A stretch of 64,000 bases of DNA from Vulcanimicrobium winogradskyi (GCA_003134965.1 PLDA01000006.1:124001-188000); one strand, 5' to 3'. Shown: positions 8,160 to 16,954, counted from the first letter of the stretch. The notes: generated by a model from the letters alone, not told the origin. Program-made: numbers and translations.

Positions 8160-8190
8160 GAACCTGGGACACTCGTCCCGGGTTCTTTTT
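8160..8190 (+). terminator. Rho-independent terminator
   Basis: GAACCTGGGAC (8160-8170) pairs over 11 bases (one G-U) with GTCCCGGGTTC (8175-8185) around the loop ACTC, followed by a T-run. It ends the lipoprotein transcription unit. Confidence 0.9.
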
Positions 8191-8443
8191 CTTGCGCAAC
8201 CGGATCGAACGTTACTCTCGATTGCCCATCGGACCGATCCCCACTTAGATGATTTTTGCGTGGTTCATCTGGCGAATCCGGGTTAAGTAAAAAATTCGCG
8301 GCAAATCATGCAGAGAATTGCCGCCTTACGCTCACCGCCGAAAATGGCGCACGCTTCTACCGCCGAGCGGTGGAACGCGCCCCGCCCGCACTACGCCCGC
8401 AAGGATTGCCCAGTCAACGGGGCAGCGCTCGCTTCCTCCCGGT
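8191..8443. other. Intergenic region without recognised gene
   Basis: A stretch of 253 bases between the lipoprotein terminator and the 3' end of the S9 peptidase gene. It is less GC-rich in parts (AAAAAATTCGCGG near 8290). I see no convincing ORF, RNA gene or repeat in it. Confidence 0.5.
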
Positions 8444-10885
8444 TCAGCGCGCGGTCGCGGTGATCCGCGACATGCCGATCCAGCGGTTCAGCCAGTCGAG
8501 CATCTCGGCGAGCGTCGTCTCGACGCTCTCGCGGCCGACGTAGCCGTGCGCTTCGTACGGCAGCATCACCAGCCGCGCCGTTCCGCCGTTCCCTTGGATT
8601 GCAGCGTACAGACGCTCCGACTGGATCGGAAACGTGCCGGTGTTGTCGTCGGCCATGCCGTGGATCAAGAGCAGCGGATCCTTGATCGCGTTCGCGTACG
8701 TGAACGGCGACATCTTGGTGTAGAGGTCGGTTGCGTCCCAATAGCTGCGCCGCTCGTTCTGGAATCCGAACGGCGTGAGGGTGCGGTTGTAGGCTCCGCT
8801 GCGCGCGATCCCGGCCTTGAACAGACGTGAGTGCGCGAGCAGGTTGGCGGTCATGAAGGCGCCGTACGAATGGCCGCCGACCGCGACGCGATCGGGGTCG
8901 GTGACGCCGATGCGCACCGCCTCGTCGACCGCCGCCTTCGCGTCGGCGACGAGCTGCTCGACGTAGGTGTCGTTCACCGTCGCCGGATCGCCGACGATCG
9001 GCATCGAGGCGTTGTCGAGCACCGCGTATCCGGCGAGCGCGAGGAACAGCGGCGAGGGGCCGGTGACGCCGACGAACGTTTGCGTCGTGTTCGTGTTCTG
9101 CGAGGCGGTGCCGCGGTCGAGGTACTCGAGGGGATACGCCCACACGAAGGTGGGAAGGTGGGTCCCCTCTTTCCAGCCCGGCGGCGTGTACAGCGTGAAG
9201 GAAAGATCGACGCCGTCAGGGCGTTTGTACGTCACCAGGCGGCGCCCGATCGCGCGCAGCTGTGGCGCGGGATCGGCGAACGCGGTCAGGGCGCGCAGCG
9301 CTCCGGTCGCGCGCGTCCGCACGTAGACGTTCGGCGGATCGGCCGGCGACTGGCGCTGGGTGAGGATGCGGTCCGCCCCGGGATCGAGCGGGAACAGCGG
9401 CTGCTCGAGCGGCGCGAGGTCCGACCGGAACAGCCGCGTCTTCGCGCCGGTGCTCAGATCGAGGCGGTCGAGGAACGGGCGCCGCCCGTCGGGACCGTAG
9501 CCCGCACCGCGCAGCCAGATCGCGTCGCCGGCGTGCGCCACGACCGCCTCGCCGTTGGGGGCGCTCGCGGTGACCGGCGTCCCCGGATCGCTGTAGACGT
9601 CGCCGTCGCGCAGCGTCCAAAGGCTCTTGGGTTCGGTGCCCGCGCTGTGCGTGTCGACGAGCAGCGCGGTGCGGGTGCGCGTCGCGCGATCGTACGTCGA
9701 GACGAGGGCACGCTCGTCGCGGTCGAGCCACACCACCAACGACGTGCGGGCCGCGGTACGCGCGAGCTCGGCGGGCGCGCTCGTGAACGGTGCCGCGAGC
9801 GTGACGATGCGATCGCGCGCGGGCGTCTTCGTGCGCGGATCTCCGCCGTCGAGCGCCTCGGCCCAGGCCAGCGTCGCCGGCGACGACGGCTTCCAGGCGA
9901 CGTCGCGCGGACCGGTCGGGACGCCGTCGGCCGGGACGCGGTCGGCTAATGGACGGTCGGCGACGGTCGCGACGTGCCGGCCGCGCAGGTCGAGGACCTC
10001 GGTCGTCTGCGGGAAGCGCTCGTACGGGAACAGATACGAGTACGGCTGGTGCACGCGCGACGCGAGCAGATACCGTCCGTCGGGCGAGGGAACGACCGAC
10101 GTGAAAACCCCACGCGCCGCGCTGCGTGCGACCGCGCCGGTGCGCGCGTCGACCACCGCGATCCGCGAGGTCGCGTAGTACTCGAACAGCGACTCGTCGC
10201 GTGCGTTGGCGAGCATATCCTCGTACGTCACGATCTGGCCGGCTTTGCCGCTGGTCTCTTGTACCGCCGGACCGTCCGCGACGCCGAGGGCGGGTGCCGC
10301 ACCGGTGCGGTCGACGGCACGCACGACGAGGTGCGTCGCGTCGGGCGTCCAGGCGAACGCGTTCGGAAAGACGTCGTTGACCGCCAGCTTGGCGACCGGC
10401 GCGGCGTGTCCGTCGGCGGTCGTGCCCAGCCATAGCTCGGTGCCGGACGGGGTGGCGTTCGTCAGCGCAAAGCGCGACTCGTCGGGCGAGAACTCGAGCG
10501 CGGTCACGTGCGCGCCCGGCGGGAGCGCGACGCGGACGACGCGGCCGTCGGCAACGCGCTCGAGTGCGACCGAGGTCGTCGCGCGCGCATGGTGGATCCC
10601 GTTGGTCGCGGGATCGATCCGCAGTCCGGCGAGCCGGAGCATCGGACGCGCGAGGTCGGCGACCGGCGGATACCGCAGCGGCGTCTTGAGCGCCAGAACA
10701 CCGCGCCGAGGCCCGGTCGAGACGATCGGGATCGGCGGCGCCACGAGCGCCGCTTCGATCGCCGGCGGCGGCTTCCGATAGTGGGTCGCGTCGGCGAAGG
10801 CCGGCGCCGCGAGCGACGTGCAGAGGGCGGCGGCGATCGTAAGGCGGCGCGCGAGCATCCGGCGCCGCTTCGGTACCGGCGGCAT
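8444..10885 (-). CDS. S9 family serine peptidase, secreted
   Basis: 813 residues. After a signal peptide (residues about 10-32, ending APAFA) comes a long beta-propeller-like region, then an alpha/beta-hydrolase domain in the last 270 residues. The catalytic Ser is in GGHSYGAF, the Asp in GMADDNTG and the His in YEAHGY. The order and the WAYPLEYLDR block match the S9D (glutamyl endopeptidase-like) branch of prolyl oligopeptidases. It probably cleaves peptides in the periplasm or outside the cell. An alternative start at ATG 10858 would shorten the signal n-region. Confidence 0.92.
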   Translation of the reverse strand: MPPVPKRRRMLARRLTIAAALCTSLAAPAFADATHYRKPPPAIEAALVAPPIPIVSTGPRRGVLALKTPLRYPPVADLARPMLRLAGLRIDPATNGIHHARATTSVALERVADGRVVRVALPPGAHVTALEFSPDESRFALTNATPSGTELWLGTTADGHAAPVAKLAVNDVFPNAFAWTPDATHLVVRAVDRTGAAPALGVADGPAVQETSGKAGQIVTYEDMLANARDESLFEYYATSRIAVVDARTGAVARSAARGVFTSVVPSPDGRYLLASRVHQPYSYLFPYERFPQTTEVLDLRGRHVATVADRPLADRVPADGVPTGPRDVAWKPSSPATLAWAEALDGGDPRTKTPARDRIVTLAAPFTSAPAELARTAARTSLVVWLDRDERALVSTYDRATRTRTALLVDTHSAGTEPKSLWTLRDGDVYSDPGTPVTASAPNGEAVVAHAGDAIWLRGAGYGPDGRRPFLDRLDLSTGAKTRLFRSDLAPLEQPLFPLDPGADRILTQRQSPADPPNVYVRTRATGALRALTAFADPAPQLRAIGRRLVTYKRPDGVDLSFTLYTPPGWKEGTHLPTFVWAYPLEYLDRGTASQNTNTTQTFVGVTGPSPLFLALAGYAVLDNASMPIVGDPATVNDTYVEQLVADAKAAVDEAVRIGVTDPDRVAVGGHSYGAFMTANLLAHSRLFKAGIARSGAYNRTLTPFGFQNERRSYWDATDLYTKMSPFTYANAIKDPLLLIHGMADDNTGTFPIQSERLYAAIQGNGGTARLVMLPYEAHGYVGRESVETTLAEMLDWLNRWIGMSRITATAR

Positions 10886-10903
10886 CCGTCCTACGGACGG
10901 CGG

Positions 10904-11656
10904 TCAGCTCAGCCCGCAGAGCTCCCAAGCGAGCGAGACGAGCCCTTCGATCTTGGCGGCGGCGACGTTCTCCTCGAGGGCGGCGTCGCGCCCGAGCGCG
11001 ACGACCAGCGCGACCAGCGCGTAGGCGGCGAAACGCGCGGACGAGATCGCGGTCACGTGCTGCTCGCGCAGCGCATCCAGATACGTGCCGACCCGGTCAA
11101 CGGCGGCGTCGACCGCCTCGCGGCGCGCTTTGACGACCGCCTCGTCGGCGTTCGAATAGACGTGCCAAGCGCGGACCACGCCGCGTTCGCGGCGCGCGCT
11201 GTCGGCGGTCTCGCGCAGCCAGCCGGCGACGCGCGCGCGTTCCTCGTCGCGGCTCCCCGGCGGCTGCCCGAAGCGGGCATGAATGTCGCCGAGCGAGGGA
11301 CCGTGGCGGAGCAGCGCCTCGCGGACCGCGTGGCCGCGGTCGGTGAAGTAGCGGTAGAAGGTCCCGTACGCGACCCCAGCCTCGCGGGCGATCGACCCGG
11401 CCGAGAGCGACTCGGCGTCGCCGTTCGCGAGCAGCCGGGCCACGGCATCGAGGAGCCGGTCGCGCGAGCTGGGCTTCACGGGGCGCTCGGGGAGGCCGGC
11501 GTCGGCGGGGTCGACACGGCCGAGGTAGGTCCAGCGCCCGCGGACGCGGCGCGTCTCGGGGTCGCGGAAGCTTTCGACCCGGTAGCGGTAAGCGCGTCCG
11601 CTGACGCGCTTGATCACCTCGTAGGCCAACCTCCCCTCGCTTTCTGGGAATTTCAT
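10904..11656 (-). CDS. TetR-family regulator with extra N-terminal domain
   Basis: 250 residues from ATG 11656. Residues 1-48 (YEVIKRVSGRAYRYRVESF, RDPETRRVRGRWTYLGRVD) form a small basic beta-rich unit that is not part of TetR proteins, like the short domain seen before some transposase or regulator domains. Residues 60-105 are a TetR helix-turn-helix: RDRLLDAVARLLANGDAESL, SAGSIAREAGVAYGTFYRYF. The C-terminal half is the helical effector domain. The target is unknown; the S9 peptidase gene lies just downstream on the same strand. Confidence 0.85.
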   Translation of the reverse strand: MKFPESEGRLAYEVIKRVSGRAYRYRVESFRDPETRRVRGRWTYLGRVDPADAGLPERPVKPSSRDRLLDAVARLLANGDAESLSAGSIAREAGVAYGTFYRYFTDRGHAVREALLRHGPSLGDIHARFGQPPGSRDEERARVAGWLRETADSARRERGVVRAWHVYSNADEAVVKARREAVDAAVDRVGTYLDALREQHVTAISSARFAAYALVALVVALGRDAALEENVAAAKIEGLVSLAWELCGLS

Positions 11657-11805
11657 TAGACAAGCGGGCAAAGCTTGCTTCCGTCCCCCAGCGCGGTTGC
11701 CCGAGACTTTACCGAACGCGCCGCCGAACCGGCGGGGAGCGACCCGCTGCTCGCTTTGCCTACCAAGCGGGATCGCATCGCCCGAAACGGGGTACACGGG
11801 GACGC

Positions 11806-12009
11806 ATGACAGACGAACGTCGGCGCCGGGACGAGCAGCGTCTTCATCGCGCGCAAGAGATCGCCCACGCCCTGCGCGAGCGACAAGCCGAGCTGCAGCT
11901 GGAATTGCTCGAGCGATCGCGTCTGCGGTCGGCGCCGCTCGAGTTAGCGGCGTACCGCCGCGCTGGTACGCCGGCGGTCGCCTGGCCGGTCCCCGACGAC
12001 GTCTGCTGA
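11806..12009 (+). CDS. Small charged hypothetical protein
   Basis: 67 residues, beginning with a strongly charged helix (TDERRRRDEQRLHRAQEIAH, LRERQAELQLELLERSRLR) and a short Pro-rich end. The ribosome site is weak (GGGGA). It lies alone in the gap between the TetR gene and the kdp cluster. The helix looks protein-like rather than random, but there is no family I recognise. Confidence 0.4.
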   Translation: MTDERRRRDEQRLHRAQEIAHALRERQAELQLELLERSRLRSAPLELAAYRRAGTPAVAWPVPDDVC

Positions 12010-12014
12010 ACCGC

Positions 12015-12122
12015 TCAGCGTTTGCGTTTGGTCGAGTCCAGCCTGCGCGCCACCGCCTCGAAGAAGAGGATGATCAGCACCGCCGAGACGATGCCGATGA
12101 GGGCGTCGGGCAAGAAGTCCAT
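12015..12122 (-). CDS. 35-residue membrane microprotein after kdpC
   Basis: ATG 12122 to TGA 12015: MDFLPDALIGIVSAVLIILF, FFEAVARRLDSTKRKR. One transmembrane helix followed by a basic tail, so the C-terminus should be cytoplasmic. It begins 19 bases after the kdpC stop, in the same direction, and is likely the last gene of the kdp operon. No known Kdp subunit matches it at this position. Confidence 0.55.
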   Translation of the reverse strand: MDFLPDALIGIVSAVLIILFFEAVARRLDSTKRKR

Positions 12123-12141
12123 GTCGTCGAATCGTCGCGTG

Positions 12142-12813
12142 TCAGAGATAGTAGCTCGCGCCGAGAGCGACATAATGATACTTGCCGGTCGACATGGTGG
12201 AGACTCCTTGCGCGTCGAGCGCGCGGTTGAGTTCGAGGACGTTCACGCGCGGCTCGCCGAGCAGGCCGAACTGACGCGGCGTCACGTGCGCGGCGACGAT
12301 CGCGTTGAGGCTGTCGAGCGACATCGCGCGCGCTTTCGCGACGCGCGGCGCTTGATAGTACGCACCTTCGGGCGAGATGTCGGGGTCGATCCCGCTCGCG
12401 CTCGAGGTGACGAGATCCATCGGGATCGGTCCCGCCGCGTCCGGGTTCGCCTTCTTGAGGGCGGCGATCGCGCTCTTCGTGCCGTCGATCAGCTTCTTGC
12501 TGGTCGGGCCGAAGTTGGTGCCGCCGGTCGAGGTTGGATCGTAGCCCTTGCCCGCGGCCGACGGGCGGCCTTGGAAGTACTGCGGCTTGGTGAAGTTCTG
12601 ACCGACCAGTTCGGAGCCGATCACGGTGCCGTTGGCACCGGAGATCAGCGAACCTTCGGCTTGATGATGGAACAGCAGCGTTCCCAGTCCCCAGATCACG
12701 AGCGGGTAGATGAGGCCCAGTGCGATCACCGTGACGATCGTGAAGAGTACCGACGTGACCAGATGGCGGAAGGTGCTGTCGCGCCCGGGCGCGGTCTGCG
12801 GTGTGGTCGACAT
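12142..12813 (-). CDS. kdpC: K+-transporting ATPase subunit C, with abnormal C-terminal tail
   Basis: 223 residues. A single N-terminal membrane helix (HLVTSVLFTIVTVIALGLIY) is followed by the conserved KdpC periplasmic domain: GSELVGQNFTKPQYFQGRPS, SGIDPDISPEGAYYQAPRVA and FGLLGEPRVNVLELNRALD. KdpC stabilises the KdpFABC pump and supports ATP binding by KdpB. The family usually ends at about NRALD; here 21 extra residues follow, ending STGKYHYVALGASYYL. That tail closely resembles the C-terminus of the beta-barrel protein at 18752 (ATGRYKYVGFGASFYL). It follows kdpB after two bases. Confidence 0.95.
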   Translation of the reverse strand: MSTTPQTAPGRDSTFRHLVTSVLFTIVTVIALGLIYPLVIWGLGTLLFHHQAEGSLISGANGTVIGSELVGQNFTKPQYFQGRPSAAGKGYDPTSTGGTNFGPTSKKLIDGTKSAIAALKKANPDAAGPIPMDLVTSSASGIDPDISPEGAYYQAPRVAKARAMSLDSLNAIVAAHVTPRQFGLLGEPRVNVLELNRALDAQGVSTMSTGKYHYVALGASYYL

Positions 12814-12815
12814 CG

Positions 12816-14855
12816 TTAGTTCGCTCCGGTGAGGTGAAGAAGGCCGCCCAGGATGAGATCGATCGCCTTGATCCCGATGAAGGGCACGATGATCCCGCCC
12901 AGGCCGTAGATCAGGACGTTCTCGCGCAGGACGGCGTCCGCGCCGCGCGGGCGGTACGGAACGCCGCGCAGGGCGAGCGGGATCAGCGCGACGATGATCA
13001 GTGCGTTGAAGATGATCGCCGAGAGGATCGCGCTGTGCGGGTTCAAGCGCATGACGTTGAGGGCGTCCATCGCCGGATACGCCGCGATGAACATCGCGGG
13101 GAGGATCGCGAAGTACTTCGCGACGTCGTTCGCGATCGAGAACGTCGTGAGCGAGCCGCGCGTCATGAGGAGCTGCTTGCCGACCTCGACGATCTCGATG
13201 AGCTTCGTCGGATCGGAGTCGAGGTCGATCATGTTGCCGGCCTCTTTGGCCGCCTGGGTCCCGCTGTTCATCGCGACGCCGACGTCGGCTTGCGCGAGCG
13301 CCGGCGCGTCGTTCGTGCCGTCGCCGGTCATGGCGACCAGGCGGCCTTCACTCTGCTCGCGCTTGATCAGCGTCATCTTCGTCTCGGGCGTCGCCTCGGC
13401 GAGGAAGTCGTCGACGCCGGCCTCGCGCGCGATCGCGCTGGCGGTGAGCGGGTTGTCGCCGGTGATCATCACCGTGCGAATCCCCATCGCCCGCAGGCGG
13501 TCGAAGCGCACGCGCGTGTTTGGCTTGAGGATGTCGCGCAGCCCGATGCAGCCGAGGATGCCCCCCCGGTCGGCGAGCAGGAGCGGCGTGCCGCCGGCGC
13601 GCGCGATGCGGTCGACATCGGCCGCGAGCACGTCGGTCCGGCCGCCGCCGTTCTGCGAGATCCAGGCGCGAATCGCGTCGGGGGCGCCTTTGCGCAACTG
13701 CGAGCCGTCGGCGTAGTCGACGCCGGACATGCGGGTGTAGGCGCTGAACGGCACGACGACCGCGCCGGCCGGCAGGACGGTGCTACCGTCACCCGCACCC
13801 TTCGACAGGCTCAGCGTGACAATGCTGCGGCCCTCCGGCGTCTCATCGGCCAGCGAGGCGAAATACGCCGAACGGTAGACGATCGTGTCGTCGGCGCCTA
13901 GTGCGAGCACGATCTCGGTAGCCTGCCGGTTGCCCAGCGTGATCGTCCCGGTCTTGTCGAGCAGCAGCGTGTCGACGTCGCCGGCCGCTTCGACGGCACG
14001 GCCCGACATTGCCAGCACGTTGCGCTGTAGGACGCGGTCCATGCCGGCGATCCCGATCGCGCTCAGCAGTCCGCCGATCGTGGTCGGTATCAGGCAGACC
14101 AGCAGCGCGATCAGCACGACGACGCTGGGAGTGGCTCCGGCGTAAATCGAGAACGGGGCCAGCGTCGCGACCGCGATCACGAAGATGATCGTCAAGCCGG
14201 AGAGCAAGATCGAGAGCGCGATCTCGTTGGGGGTCTTCTGGCGGCGGGCGCCTTCGACCAACGAGATCATGCGGTCGAGGAACGACTCGCCGGGGTTCGC
14301 GCTGACGACGTAGACGATACGATCCGACAGCACGCGGGTGCCGCCGGTGACGGAGGAGCGGTCGCCGCCCGCTTCGCGGATGACGGGTGCGGACTCGCCG
14401 GTGATCGCCGACTCGTCGACGGTCGCCGCCCCTTCCACGATCTCGCCGTCGGTCGCGATCAGGTCGTTGACCTCCGCCACGACGCGGTCGCCGCGGCGCA
14501 GCTGTGTCGCGGGGACGCGCTCCTCCCGCCCATCGGCCAGACGTCGGGCGATCGTGTCGGTCTTGGTGCGCCGCAGATACTCCGCCTGCGCTTTCCCGCG
14601 GCCCTCCGCCATCGCCTCGGCGAAGTTGGCGAACAGGACGGTGAACCACAGCCACGCCGAGATCGCGATGTCGAACGATGCTTGCCCGTTGCGCGCGTCG
14701 CGGAAGGCGTAGAAGATCGAGACCAGGGCGCCGACCTCGACGATGAACATCACCGGGTTGCGCAGCTGGACGCGCGGGTCCAGCTTGACGAACGACGCGC
14801 GGATCGCGGGGAACAGGATCGAGCGGTCGAACAGCGAGCGCGAGCGGCTAACCAT
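12816..14855 (-). CDS. kdpB: K+-transporting ATPase subunit B (P-type ATPase)
   Basis: 679 residues. It has all P-type ATPase motifs: TGES (actuator), DKTGTIT (phosphorylated Asp), the nucleotide domain, and MTGDGTNDAPALAQADVGVAM. It hydrolyses ATP to drive K+ uptake through KdpA. The start ATG 14855 overlaps the kdpA stop by one base. Oddity: after DETPEGRSIV the sequence reads TLSLSKGAGDGS, where other KdpB proteins have a short different loop. The DNA for VTLSLSKG is a copy of the palindromic repeat (13798-13820), in frame and apparently tolerated. Confidence 0.97.
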   Translation of the reverse strand: MVSRSRSLFDRSILFPAIRASFVKLDPRVQLRNPVMFIVEVGALVSIFYAFRDARNGQASFDIAISAWLWFTVLFANFAEAMAEGRGKAQAEYLRRTKTDTIARRLADGREERVPATQLRRGDRVVAEVNDLIATDGEIVEGAATVDESAITGESAPVIREAGGDRSSVTGGTRVLSDRIVYVVSANPGESFLDRMISLVEGARRQKTPNEIALSILLSGLTIIFVIAVATLAPFSIYAGATPSVVVLIALLVCLIPTTIGGLLSAIGIAGMDRVLQRNVLAMSGRAVEAAGDVDTLLLDKTGTITLGNRQATEIVLALGADDTIVYRSAYFASLADETPEGRSIVTLSLSKGAGDGSTVLPAGAVVVPFSAYTRMSGVDYADGSQLRKGAPDAIRAWISQNGGGRTDVLAADVDRIARAGGTPLLLADRGGILGCIGLRDILKPNTRVRFDRLRAMGIRTVMITGDNPLTASAIAREAGVDDFLAEATPETKMTLIKREQSEGRLVAMTGDGTNDAPALAQADVGVAMNSGTQAAKEAGNMIDLDSDPTKLIEIVEVGKQLLMTRGSLTTFSIANDVAKYFAILPAMFIAAYPAMDALNVMRLNPHSAILSAIIFNALIIVALIPLALRGVPYRPRGADAVLRENVLIYGLGGIIVPFIGIKAIDLILGGLLHLTGAN
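13798..13820 (-). repeat. REP-like repeat core inside kdpB
   Basis: Read on the minus strand, GTCACGCTGAGCCTGTCGA and then AGGG matches the repeat core with one or two changes. It encodes VTLSLSKG in the nucleotide-binding domain of KdpB and does not disturb the frame. Confidence 0.85.
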
Positions 14856-16555
14856 TAGAATTGCTTTCCTTGCTGGTTCAGGAGGTGCTCGACGATGGGG
14901 CCGAGCGCGTCGGCGGGGAAGAACGTGAGCGCGCCGACGATGAGGATCACGCCGATCAGCAGCACGACGAAGATCGGTGACGTCGTACCGAACGTGCCGG
15001 CCGTCGCGGGGACCGCGCGCTTGGCGGCCAATGCCCCGGCAAGGGCAATCACCGGGATCATGATGGCGATACGGCCGAACAGCATGACGACGCCGCCTGA
15101 GACGTTCCACCACGCGTTCGCCGAGAGACCGGCGAACGCGGAGCCGTTGTTGTTCACCATCGACGAGTACGCGTACAAGATCTCACTGAAGCCGTGCGGC
15201 CCGGCGTTGTTGAGCGTCGCCAAACCGGCCGGCAGGACGGAAGCGATGCCGGCAGGGACGAGCGCGAAAACCGGGACCACGAGAGCCGCCAGGATCGCGA
15301 GCTGCACCTCACGGCGCTCGATCTTCTTCCCGAGGTATTCGGGGGTACGGCCGACCATCAGTCCCGCGATGAAGACGGTGAGGATCGCGTAGTAGATGAT
15401 CCCGTAGAAGCCCGAGCCGACGCCGCCGAAGACGACCTCTCCCAGCTGCATGTCGAACATCGGGATGAGCCCGCCGAGCGCGGTGAACGAGTCGTGCACC
15501 GCGTTGACCGCGCCGCACGACGTGTCGGTCGTCATCGTCGCGAACAGTGCCGAGGCGGCGATGCCGAAGCGCGCTTCCTTGCCCTCCAGGTTGCCTCCGG
15601 CGACGCCGAGCGCATGCACGATCGGATTCCCGGCCGCTTCGGCTGCGTACGCCGCCGTGAAGCCCGCCACGAACAGGGTCGTCATCGCGGCGAACAGCAC
15701 CCAGCCCTGACGCTGGTCTTTCACGTAGCGTCCGAACGTGTACGTCAGCGCACCGCCGATCAGGAAGATGCACACCAGCTCGATGAGATTGGAGAAGCCG
15801 GTCGGGTTCTCCCAAGTCGAGGCGGAGTTCGCGTTGACGAAGCCGCCGCCGTTCGTGCCCAGCTCTTTGATGATCTCCATCGAGGCCATCGGACCTTGCG
15901 GGATCGACTGCGCGGCGCCCTCGAGCGTCTTCACGGCGGTGTAGCCGCTGAAGTTCTGCGGCACGCCCTGCCACAGGAGCAGCAGCGATCCCACGACGGC
16001 GATCGGCAGCAGCACGTAGAGCACCGCGCGCGTGAGGTCGACCCAGAAGTTACCGATCGTGGAGGCGCTGCGGCGCGATAAACCACGCATCAGCGCGATC
16101 GCGATCGCGATACCGGTCCCTGCCGAGACGAACATGTGCCAGCCGAGGCCGGCCATCTGCGAGAGATAACTCATCGTCGACTCGCCGGAATAGAACTGCC
16201 AGTTCGTGTTGGTCATGAACGAGACTGCGGTGTTCCACGCCAGATCGGGCGCGAGGTTGCCGAAGCCTTGCGGGTTGAGCGGCAAGAACGCCTGGACGCG
16301 CAGCAGCACGTACAGATAGAGAAAGCTCACCAAACTGAACGCGACCACGGAGAACGCATAGGGCTTCCAGCCCATCTCGCGCGCCGGATCGATGCGGCAG
16401 AGACGGTAAAGCCCGCGCTCGACCGGCGCGAGCACCGGCGAGAGAAAGACGCGCTCGCCTTCGAAGACCCGGGCCATGTAGGCGCCGACGGGCTTCACGA
16501 GGAGGCAGACGAGCGCGAAAACGACGGCGGCTTGCAGCCACCCCACGACGGTCAT
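14855..16555 (-). CDS. kdpA: K+-transporting ATPase subunit A (channel-like)
   Basis: 566 residues, about ten membrane helices. The four selectivity-filter-like loops are visible: NTNWQFYSGE, ELGTNGGGF, TTDTSCGAVNAVHDSF and MVNNNGSAFAGL. KdpA binds and conducts K+ while KdpB supplies energy. It is preceded 15 bases upstream by kdpF and followed by kdpB with a one-base overlap (TAATG), the usual FABC order. Confidence 0.97.
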   Translation of the reverse strand: MTVVGWLQAAVVFALVCLLVKPVGAYMARVFEGERVFLSPVLAPVERGLYRLCRIDPAREMGWKPYAFSVVAFSLVSFLYLYVLLRVQAFLPLNPQGFGNLAPDLAWNTAVSFMTNTNWQFYSGESTMSYLSQMAGLGWHMFVSAGTGIAIAIALMRGLSRRSASTIGNFWVDLTRAVLYVLLPIAVVGSLLLLWQGVPQNFSGYTAVKTLEGAAQSIPQGPMASMEIIKELGTNGGGFVNANSASTWENPTGFSNLIELVCIFLIGGALTYTFGRYVKDQRQGWVLFAAMTTLFVAGFTAAYAAEAAGNPIVHALGVAGGNLEGKEARFGIAASALFATMTTDTSCGAVNAVHDSFTALGGLIPMFDMQLGEVVFGGVGSGFYGIIYYAILTVFIAGLMVGRTPEYLGKKIERREVQLAILAALVVPVFALVPAGIASVLPAGLATLNNAGPHGFSEILYAYSSMVNNNGSAFAGLSANAWWNVSGGVVMLFGRIAIMIPVIALAGALAAKRAVPATAGTFGTTSPIFVVLLIGVILIVGALTFFPADALGPIVEHLLNQQGKQF

Positions 16556-16570
16556 TGAATCGCTACCTCG

Positions 16571-16660
16571 TCAGAAACGTTCGGGACGCAGCATCGCGTA
16601 CGTCAGGTACACGAGCGCGGCAATTGCCAGCAGCAAACCGACGAGCAGATCGGTTGTCAT
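16571..16660 (-). CDS. kdpF: KdpF small subunit
   Basis: 29 residues: one transmembrane helix (TTDLLVGLLLAIAALVYLTY, then AMLRPERF). The length, the helix and the LRPERF ending match KdpF, the small lipid-like stabiliser of the Kdp complex. Its ATG overlaps the stop of the preceding microprotein (ATGA). Confidence 0.9.
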   Translation of the reverse strand: MTTDLLVGLLLAIAALVYLTYAMLRPERF

Positions 16661-16752
16661 ATCTTGTCACACGCGATGACGTAGCGGTCGAGCAGCCAAA
16701 ACGAGACCGCCGAGAGTGCAACGAGGCCGATCTCGAGGACGATGGGGTTCAT
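16657..16752 (-). CDS. 31-residue membrane microprotein before kdpF
   Basis: ATG 16752: MNPIVLEIGLVALSAVSFWL, LDRYVIACDKI. A single hydrophobic helix with a short charged end. Its ATG overlaps the stop of the ORF upstream and its stop overlaps the kdpF ATG (ATGA both times), so translation of all three is probably coupled. I do not know this peptide as a Kdp component. It does resemble other small potassium-ATPase-associated proteins in size and position. Confidence 0.7.
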   Translation of the reverse strand: MNPIVLEIGLVALSAVSFWLLDRYVIACDKI

Positions 16753-16844
16753 CGCTTCGCCTTCACCGGGATGCGCACGGTTAGGCGCTCGGCGCCCAGC
16801 GCAATGAGCGGACAGATCGTGACGAGCAGAATGATCCACAACAT
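16749..16844 (-). CDS. 31-residue membrane microprotein, first of the kdp unit
   Basis: ATG 16844: MLWIILLVTICPLIALGAER, LTVRIPVKAKR. One transmembrane helix then a basic C-terminus. It ends in TGA overlapping the next ATG. Together with the next peptide and kdpF it forms three overlapping genes of 31, 31 and 29 codons before kdpA. The tight coupling argues that it is translated. Confidence 0.6.
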   Translation of the reverse strand: MLWIILLVTICPLIALGAERLTVRIPVKAKR

Positions 16845-16954
16845 CACGGCGATCGTACGCCTCGGCTAGGTCGCCCGCCATCCGCCGATCGGCCGAACCT
16901 TTCGGCTCCAGGGCTACGTTCGCGCAAAGCGACGCCCGACCTCAAACACCGCCC

